Source: Branchiostoma belcheri (lineage: Eukaryota; Chordata; Leptocardii; Amphioxiformes; Branchiostomatidae). From it: a DNA stretch of 64,000 bases. Made by a program: the position numbers and the translations under genes. The stretch lies in contig NW_017804353.1 in the NCBI RefSeq assembly GCF_001625305.1, positions 694,863-758,862 of the forward strand, written 5' to 3'. Below the pieces are notes generated by a model. It did no database searches. It was given only the letters and a program-made list of their open reading frames with translations, and was not told the DNA's origin. Of this stretch, positions 57,027 through 64,000 are shown piece after piece (position 1 is the stretch's first letter; the number at the start of each line of letters is the position of its first letter).

Positions 57027-60000
57027 ATGGCGAAGAAAGTTGCAGTGATCGGGTCGGGAGCCAGCGGGCTGGCGGCAATGAAGTGCTGCCTTGACGAAGG
57101 ACTGCAACCCGTCTGCTTCGAGAAGGGAACAGACATCGGCGGGCTGTGGAACTTCAGGGAAGACGCCCTGCCCGGCTTCGCCAGCGTCTACCGATCCACG
57201 GTACGATTGGGTATTTTTTTTATTCCAACATGTAATCACCAGACGTGGTGACGGCACACTCAAGTTTTTTCAACTTATATTAATGCCGCCACCAACACAG
57301 GGGACAAATATAGGACAGGACAATTCTCATTTACACCTGAGCGAAGTGAGGAAAGTCGTGTTAAGTGCCTTTCCCAGGGGTACAAGATCGGTGGCATGTC
57401 AGGACTCGAACCCGGGACCTCTTGGTTCCGAGTCGCGCACTCTGCCGACCCCACGAATTGATTGGGCATAATTGTGATGAATTAAGTCTGATGCCACAAC
57501 GTAATTTTTAACAAGAGTCTTATAAATATATACAGTTTTTAGCTAGCTCGTATTTAAGATGATTTTATTGTTGTAATGTATAACTAATTGTTTCTATGTT
57601 TTGTCACACCCAATTCAGCTAAATCGAATTAACTGCCTATGTGTGACAGCTGTGAACTGTTTGAAGTGTATTTTGTAAAGGTTGCGAATAAACCATTCTC
57701 TCTCTCTCCCTGTCTCTGTCTCTCTCTGTCTCTGTGTGTGTGTGTCTCTCTCTCTCTGTCTCTCTCTGTCTCTCTGTGTGTGTGTGTGTGTGTGTGTGTC
57801 TCTCTCTGTCGCTCTCTGTCTCTCTGTCTCTCTGTCTCTCTCTGTGTGTGTGTGTGTCTCTCTCTCTGTGTCTCTCTCTGTCTCTCTGTCTCTGTGTGTG
57901 TGTGTGTGTCTCTCTCTGTGTGTCTCTCTCTCTGTCTCTCTCTGTGTGTGTGTCTCTCTCTCTGTGTCTCTCTCTGTCTCTCTGTCTCTGTGTGTGTGTG
58001 TGTGTGTCTCTCTCTCTGTGTGTCTCTCTCTCTGTCTCTCTGTGTCTCTCCCCCCCCCTCTCTCAGGTCATCAACACCAGTAAGGAGATGTCGTCCTACA
58101 GCGACTTCCCGATCCCCAAGGAGTACCCAAACTTCATGCACCACTCCTGGGTCATCAAGTACTTCCGGCTGTACGCGGACAACTTCGGACTCATCAAGCA
58201 CATCAGGTAATGAGATACGCAAAAAAACAGTTACTCGAGCAACTGGATATGATTTTGGAAATAGTCAGACGTTTCAGGTAGCGTCCACTACCTTTCGTCA
58301 GTGACACTGGGGAGTTGTCAGAAAAGCAGCTACTATACTTGACGAATTGCACCATCTTTGTCTTGACTTAAACTTCAAGCCGATCCCTTTTGGTGGCCGT
58401 ACAAACTACTCTGGCTAATGGATATTGTCTTGCCACCGAAAGGGATCTGCTTGGAGGTTAGCCTTGACTTGTCTAACTGTTGTTTCCTTTTGGGAAAAAA
58501 TTGTCTTCACTTGACGAGACATCTAAACATGGTCAGCCAAGCAGTAAAGCAAGATAACGCGGATATTGCGAAAGATTTGGGTATGATGATACGATTCGTA
58601 TCCAACGTCTGTCAATGAATGGGCTCTGCAGCTGTAAGGTTAAGGTCGTCTGACCCCAGACTGGTCTGTATTCGTATCCGTCTGGTGCAGGCGACTGCCA
58701 AAACTTGCTCAGCCAAGCAGTAAAGAAAGAGCTTCTTCTTCTAGCTGATGCCTTCGACTAGCTGATGATCCTGTTGCCTTTTGTGGCTAATACGAGATGG
58801 GGTTCACAAGGCCTCCATCCAGGAAAGTCGTATAAAATACCATTTCTAAGGGTACAAGATCGGTGACATGGCAGGGTTCGAACGCGGGTCCGGGACCTCT
58901 TGGTTACGAGCCCAACGCTCTGCCTTTACGCTACACGACCCCACAAGATAACGTGGATATTGCGAAACATTTGGGTATAGACGTAACACAGTAATGTACC
59001 ATTTGTTCCACCTACCCTTATACCTCAGTTATGTAACTTAGTGTATTAGGCCCATTACGGGCATTGACATGCAATAAAGTTCAAGGATGTACAGACTGAT
59101 CCCCAGCAAATATCTCACACGTCATCGGCAAATAAACAGGACCCTGCACGTTGCACGTATCGGCCGGATTATAGGCAAGCATCAACACTGGCATGAAGTC
59201 AAGTCAAGTCAAGTCAAGTCAAAGCCTTTATTTTCCTTCGAATGCTTGTTCGGCGCAAGGCCGCTTTTCAACAAGGTCGAAGTAGTTATATATGTCGAAT
59301 ATGTCATAAAGGAATTACTAAAGAACCTAACAACGAAGTTATGCTGTTGACATACGTATTAGATGTTGTTCTGCTTCAGGTTATGGTGACATGGTCTTTT
59401 CCCCAGTTAGATTGTTCTCTGTGTTTGACTGAACAAAGGACTTTATATACCAGTAACGTCCTTGACTGAACGAGGCTGTAAGGTCATGTTTTTTTGCGAT
59501 TTAAAAGTACGATCTCATTCAACTCATATACACTTTTCATATATTCCAACATCTTATCACAAGACGTGGTGACGGCACACTCAAGTTTTTTTTTCAACTT
59601 ATATTAATGCCACCACCAACACAGGGACAGTACAATACTCATTTTCACTTGAGCGAAGTGAGGAAAGTCGTGTAAAGTGCCTTTCCAAAGGGCACAAGAT
59701 CGGTGGCATGTCAGGACTCCAACCCGGGACCTCTTGATTTCGAGTCGAGCACTCTGCCGCTACGCAATCAGTTTTTGCGGATACCTTTTGATTTATTTTT
59801 TTTTACTTAACAGATCTATGATTTTGTTTGTTAATGAAGATTCCGTCACCATGTGGACCACGTGAAGCCGAGAGAGGATTTCTCCCAGACAGGACAGTGG
59901 GACGTCACCTACACAAATGAGGTGGGCCAAATGATGTACAAACAACTAGAAACGTAACATTTGCAAAGCAAATGCATAATGTTTACCTTCACATATGGTC

Positions 60001-63000
60001 TGCTCTGTTAATTCGTACTCAAACACATTAATATATATGGTGACAGGAGTCTAAATCCCTCCTCCTATGAAATTGCAACATGATGTAACCCAACACTAGT
60101 TACCATGGTAACAGACGTTTGTTAATCCTGTGCCTATATAACTTTTTTTACAATGTATTCCTGTATTTTTTTTAGTAAATCGATGTTTTGTAAATTGGTT
60201 TATAATTCAGTTTTTAACTGCGAAGAACCAATAAAACCACATTGACTATTGAATCTAATTGTAACATGTTTACCGTGCCTTTTTTCACGGCTTTTCAGAA
60301 AAAGGGTAACACCAGCACGGAGATATTTGATGCAGTGATGGTGTGTACCGGCCACCATGTGTACCCAAACTACCCCAGGGACAGCTTCCCAGGGATCGAC
60401 CACTTCCAGGGCAAAACCCTCCACAGGTGAATAAAAACCTTCCAATTTTTACCTCCGAAAATAGTTTCATCAGGCTGTTAGAACATAGGTCTGATCGTAG
60501 GATATAGGAATTTTCTTTTTCACAACCTGGAAAGACTCACCTTGCTTACATGTACGTGCTTGCTTGCTTGCAAAGACTGATTCGTATCACCAGCGGGGCT
60601 GGAATCGCTGGAAACTGCTCACTCTATCATTGAATAAAAAGTTATCTCCAATTTCTTCTTTGAATTCCTCTAAGAACGCAGGAAATGCCATTTCAGAAGG
60701 TTCATATTTTAAAATTTCCCGGGGGAGCATGCCCCTGGACCCCTATACCTCGCGCCTTCGGCGCTCACTGATCCCCTCAAGCAGTGAGAAGAACCCCACC
60801 ATTCAAAATCCTGGCTACGGGCATGTGTCTTTCCTGGTTTAAAAAAATCCATCCAGTTTTTACTTTCAGATTTTCGAATATTGGATTCATGATACATTTT
60901 CCATCTTTTACAGTCATGACTATAAGGACCAGCGTGGTTTTGAGAACAAACGCGTCGTTGTGATCGGCATCGGGAACTCCGGAGGCGATATCGCCGTGGA
61001 ACTCAGCAGGCATGCCAAACAGGTACATCTAATAGCGCCCAGTTTAATTCTGGACTTCCAGTTTAATTCCGGACTAATTCCCATATCTCAGCAACCTTAC
61101 ATCTAGATGGGCTTATATCGTAAACTATAGGTAAAAATGATGTAAGAAATACATGGCAGCCATCGAGGACCCCGGACCCTTTCCAGCATTCTGGCTCCAG
61201 TTCAGAATTCTGCAGAAGTGGGTTAAGCCCTACGGGGTCTTTGTATGGTATAAGATTATAATAATAATAATAACCTTTATTGTACATTCATGTCCTATCA
61301 GGCTAAGTACAGGTGAACAGATGAAATGGTAATATACATCTTTGTAGTACAAATAGCTCTAAAACTACACTAATACAAAGGTTTAGCTTCTTCTCGTTTC
61401 TTAGTGATGTCAAAAATATAATTTGATTATATATATACCTAATTGCTGGTATGGGTCTATCAAAATTCTACACATAGGTTGAGAAACCTGTAGATATCAA
61501 AGTTGTTTCTGTCTCCCAAGGTGTACCTGAGTACACGTAGAGGAGCCTGGATCCATGACCGGGTGTCAGACCACGGCCTCCCCTTCGACATAGCCAAAAG
61601 CAGCCGCTTTCAGAGGACCACCTTCGGCTGGCTTCCCCTGTCCTTGCGGCTGAAACTCATCCACGATCGGCTCAACCAGCGCTTTGACCACGCGCTGTAC
61701 GGCCTTCAGCCGGAGCACCACTTCTTCAGTCAGAACCCGACCGTCAACGACGACATGCCCAACCGCATCATGACAGGTTTTTAAAAAAATATTTTTATAT
61801 TCCAACATTTCATGACCAAACATGGCGACGGCACACTCAAGTTATATCAACTTATTTTATGCCGCTACCAACACAGAGTACAAATACAGGACAGCGCAGT
61901 ACTCATTTCCACCTGAGCGAAGTGAGGAAAGTCGTATAAAGTGCCTTTCCCAAGGGCACAAGATCGGTGGCATATCAGGACTCGAACCCGGGACCTCTTG
62001 GTTCCGAGTCGAGCACTCTGCCGCTACGCCACACGACCCCACGTGACAGTTTCCCTCGTTACTATCATGAATGTTCATCTGTGTTGGTAGTTACATGTTT
62101 AGAGTTAAAAAGTTTGATCCAGCTTTCGACCAGTCACTCTGGTCTTCCTCAGTAGACTGACCCAGTGAGGCTTGTCACGTGGCTTCTTTGGAGTGTGAGG
62201 TCAACACTGCATGGGTCAAAGGTATCTGGTAGACGATGTCGGCCCCCGTCGCGGTTAAGTGAAGGGTGGTGGGCCCTGATGTCTACCAGATACCTTTGAC
62301 CCAGTGTTGACGTCACACTTCAAAGAAGCCACGTGACAGGCCTCACTGGGTCAGTCTACTGAGGAAGACCAGAGTGACTGGTCGAAAGCTCCAGGTGAGA
62401 GAATTTTTGTGTTGGACCAAAAGTTTTAACTTCAAACAGGTTCCCTCATCGTCAAGCCCAACATCAAACGCTTCACCGAGACCGGAGTCGTTTTTGAGGA
62501 CGACACGGTTGAAGATGGCGTCGACGCCGTCGTCTTCGCCACGGGGTACCGCTTCGACTTTCCCTTCATCGACGAGTCGGTCATGAAAGTCAAGAACAAT
62601 CAGGTCTGTATCTGTATAGCCGGTATAACCGCCCTTCGGCGTAACACACCAGCTTCTGTATCTGTATAGCCGGTATAACCGCCCTTCGGCGTAACACACC
62701 AGCTTCTGTATCTGTATAGCCGGTATAACCGCCCTTCGGCGTAACACATCAGCTTCTGTATCTGTATAGCCGGTATAACCGCCCTTCGGCGTAACACGCC
62801 AGCTTCACAGGCACGCGGCGCGGCAGCAGCTGGCTATATTATACCGAACGACTCGTGACACCTAGCCTTGGAATATCTATCTAATTATAATGCCCCTACT
62901 GTACTTGGTGACAGCAAGTTCCACTCTGTGATAGTTCTAGGAAAGAATGAGTTTTTGAACACCTCAATCCTTGGTTGATAACTCTAGTCATTGAAGGCCA

Positions 63001-63827
63001 GGGTACCCAGGCGATGAAGGCATGGCTATTTCTTGTTCTTTTCTGAGCTGGTATTAGGTACTTAGTAGTTGATACGTCCACCAGTTTATTGGTCATTTTG
63101 TACATCATGCAGGTCGACCTCTACAAGTACGTCTTCCCTCCCAACCTGGACCCCCCCACGCTGAGCATCATTGGTCTGGTCCAGCCCCTTGGCTCGGTCA
63201 TGCCCATCTCTGAGATGCAGTCCCGCTGGGCGACCAGGGTCTTCAAGGTAGCAGAGCACAGTTTTCCCCCAATGGGGATTTCTATAGTTAAGGATACCAA
63301 GATGACTCACTTCGACGCGGTAAACTTTGAATTATACTAGGGTGCACTTCACAAATACGAAAATTGAACATGTTTGAGTAGAACTTGACTGTACAAACTA
63401 CAACATATATAGAAACAAAAAAAAAACTTTGTCGGCGTATCTGCTCGTAACGTACACTTTAAAGTCGCCCTCTACGGGGTTCAACTGAACTACAGCCGAC
63501 TCACCCGGAAAGCCAGTTGCTTAATACGGCACATTTATACACGAACTGCAAAACCTTCACAATTCAAATCATACAGTCTCAAACCCGATACATTCCTACA
63601 CCACACATCACAATTTACATCTGGCTGACGCTCACATCAGACTTTCTACCCAGTCTTCAAGAATATTTGCTGTACTATTTTCTATATCCGCTAATTCACT
63701 GCTGTGTTCTGCGACCTTCCAGGGCGTCGACAGGCTCCCGTCGCAAGACGCAATGTGCGACGACATTAGGCAGAAGGCGGCCGCCATGTCCAGGCGGTAC
63801 TACTCATCCCCACGGCACACCATCCAG
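57027..63827 (+). CDS. Flavin-containing monooxygenase (FMO), 3' end beyond window
   Basis: FAD- and NADPH-dependent oxygenase of nucleophilic N- and S-containing compounds, normally ER-associated. Exons: 57027-57200, 58067-58206, 59840-59921, 60299-60426, 60914-61022, 61521-61776, 62440-62603, 63113-63247, 63723-63827; all phases join, giving 431 codons so far. Motifs in order: FAD-binding GSGASG (residues 9-14), [10 protein letters not shown], the FMO signature F-x-G-x-x-x-H-S-x-x-Y (about 168-178), NADPH-binding GIGNSGGD (193-200), and FATGY (329-333). Exon 8 (YKYVFPP ... SRWATRVFK) matches the FMO 'PLG..P..E.Q.RW' region. The last donor is GTTTGG at 63828 and the C-terminal exon or exons are missing. 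The start codon is 30 nt downstream of a hammerhead-bearing inverted repeat. Which vertebrate FMO it is closest to cannot be told. Confidence 0.96.
57220..57455 (-). mobile_element. tRNA-derived SINE, family S1
   Basis: Same head, body and tail as 61797-62041; located in FMO intron 1. Confidence 0.82.
57700..58060. repeat. Compound (TCTCTG)/(TG)n microsatellite
   Basis: Interspersed CTCTCTGTCTC and TGTGTG blocks ending in a C-run. It supplies the polypyrimidine tract in front of FMO exon 2 (acceptor at 58066). Confidence 0.9.
58264..58305 (-). ncRNA. Hammerhead ribozyme-like motif, family A
   Basis: Core intact, stem II AGGTAGT with a CTACCT partner, GTC site present. Lies antisense at the start of FMO intron 2. 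Confidence 0.55.
58820..58944 (-). mobile_element. tRNA-derived SINE, family S1, 3'-truncated
   Basis: Head with B box (GGGTTCGAAC in complement) and part of the body. FMO intron 2. Confidence 0.75.
59541..59770 (-). mobile_element. tRNA-derived SINE, family S1
   Basis: Head, body and tail present; FMO intron 2, about 70 nt before exon 3. Confidence 0.82.
61797..62041 (-). mobile_element. tRNA-derived SINE, family S1, full length
   Basis: Minus strand head GGGGTCGTGTGGCGTAGCGG with an A box, B box GGGTTCGAGTCC, then a shared body and a tail ending in a (TTGAA)-rich stretch. It follows FMO exon 6 within its intron. Confidence 0.85.
62069..62438. mobile_element. Inverted-repeat element C abutting the FMO exon 7 acceptor
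   Basis: Left arm from about 62069 and right arm to about 62438 are inverted and each carries the family C motif (right copy 62355-62395 with GAAAG-CTC). The right terminus TTTTAACTTCAAACA runs directly into the acceptor AG at 62438-62439 used by exon 7. Confidence 0.75.
62604..63112 (-). mobile_element. 5'-truncated LINE filling FMO intron 7
   Basis: Minus strand: [20 protein letters not shown], then R-T-R-N-S-H, then after a frameshift [16 protein letters not shown] and stop, the layout of a non-LTR RT C-terminus. This is followed by the family's 3' tail (GGTGTGTTACGCCGAAGGGC... CTATACAGATACAG) in four tandem copies of about 51 bp. The element reaches from the exon 7 donor to the exon 8 acceptor. 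Confidence 0.85.
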
Positions 63828-64000
63828 GTTTGGTTTATTTCTATTAGTGAATATATTATCTCTATTAGTGAATATATTCACTAGTCTTGCGTCCAATAAC
63901 TTTTAGTACAACATATGTAGTTGAGAAAGCTATATGATAATAACGTTAATGCCCCGCCTTATCCTCTGTGTATATGGTGAGATAATCCCTGGTCAGGTGC

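Noticed and set aside
57639..58304. Frames up to 221 codons on both strands
   Set aside because: Translation of the TCTCTG/TGTG microsatellite running into FMO exon 2.
61975..62041. tRNA gene
   Set aside because: A and B boxes are present, but the unit continues into a shared SINE body and tail and recurs at several loci, so it is a SINE head. The same holds for 30120, 36964, 57395, 59700, 23610 and 30870.

Overview
This is a eukaryotic nuclear window with short exons, long repeat-filled introns and GT-AG splicing. The genes are animal-type. The CaV2 tail, the PRPF4-CDC26 head-to-head pair also found in human, and the tRNA-SINE, LINE and MITE load suggest an invertebrate deuterostome, most likely a lancelet (Branchiostoma). 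The lancelet assignment is inference; no species marker was searched. Exons were built by hand from splice consensus, phase continuity and family recognition. Left to right: (1) 367-14539 (+) is the 3' end of a CaV2 voltage-gated calcium channel alpha1 gene. It encodes the cytoplasmic tail, including an R-x-L-P-x-x-P motif and the C-terminal D-W-C motif, followed by about 3.3 kb of probable 3' UTR. (2) 19047-26083 (+) is a TPR-like protein gene whose 5' end is not resolved. (3) 28674-36671 (-) is a complete 15-exon PRPF4 gene (U4/U6 snRNP WD40 protein, 509 aa). (4) 38249-38566 (+) is CDC26 (APC/C subunit), head to head with PRPF4. (5) 40114-43187 (-) is an unrecognised gene with two interchangeable first coding exons. 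(6) 47394-48341 (-) is an unrecognised single-exon 315-aa ORF. (7) 57027-63827 (+) is a flavin-containing monooxygenase gene that runs off the right edge. The genes do not form a pathway. The only pair with a clear regulatory link is PRPF4 and CDC26. Much of the rest is mobile DNA: MITEs with 9-bp target duplications, TAA-flanked and hAT-like MITEs, two tRNA-derived SINE families, 5'-truncated LINEs, long palindromes and minisatellites. Four observations stand out. First, three repeat families carry a hammerhead-ribozyme-like core with compensatory stem changes. Second, FMO intron 7 is essentially an antisense LINE between two copies of a CAG|GTC proto-splice site, which suggests a transposon-made intron. 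Third, four exons in two genes have a decayed tandem copy of their own 5' end just upstream. Fourth, one gene has a duplicated cassette of CRE promoter plus 76-nt first coding exon.
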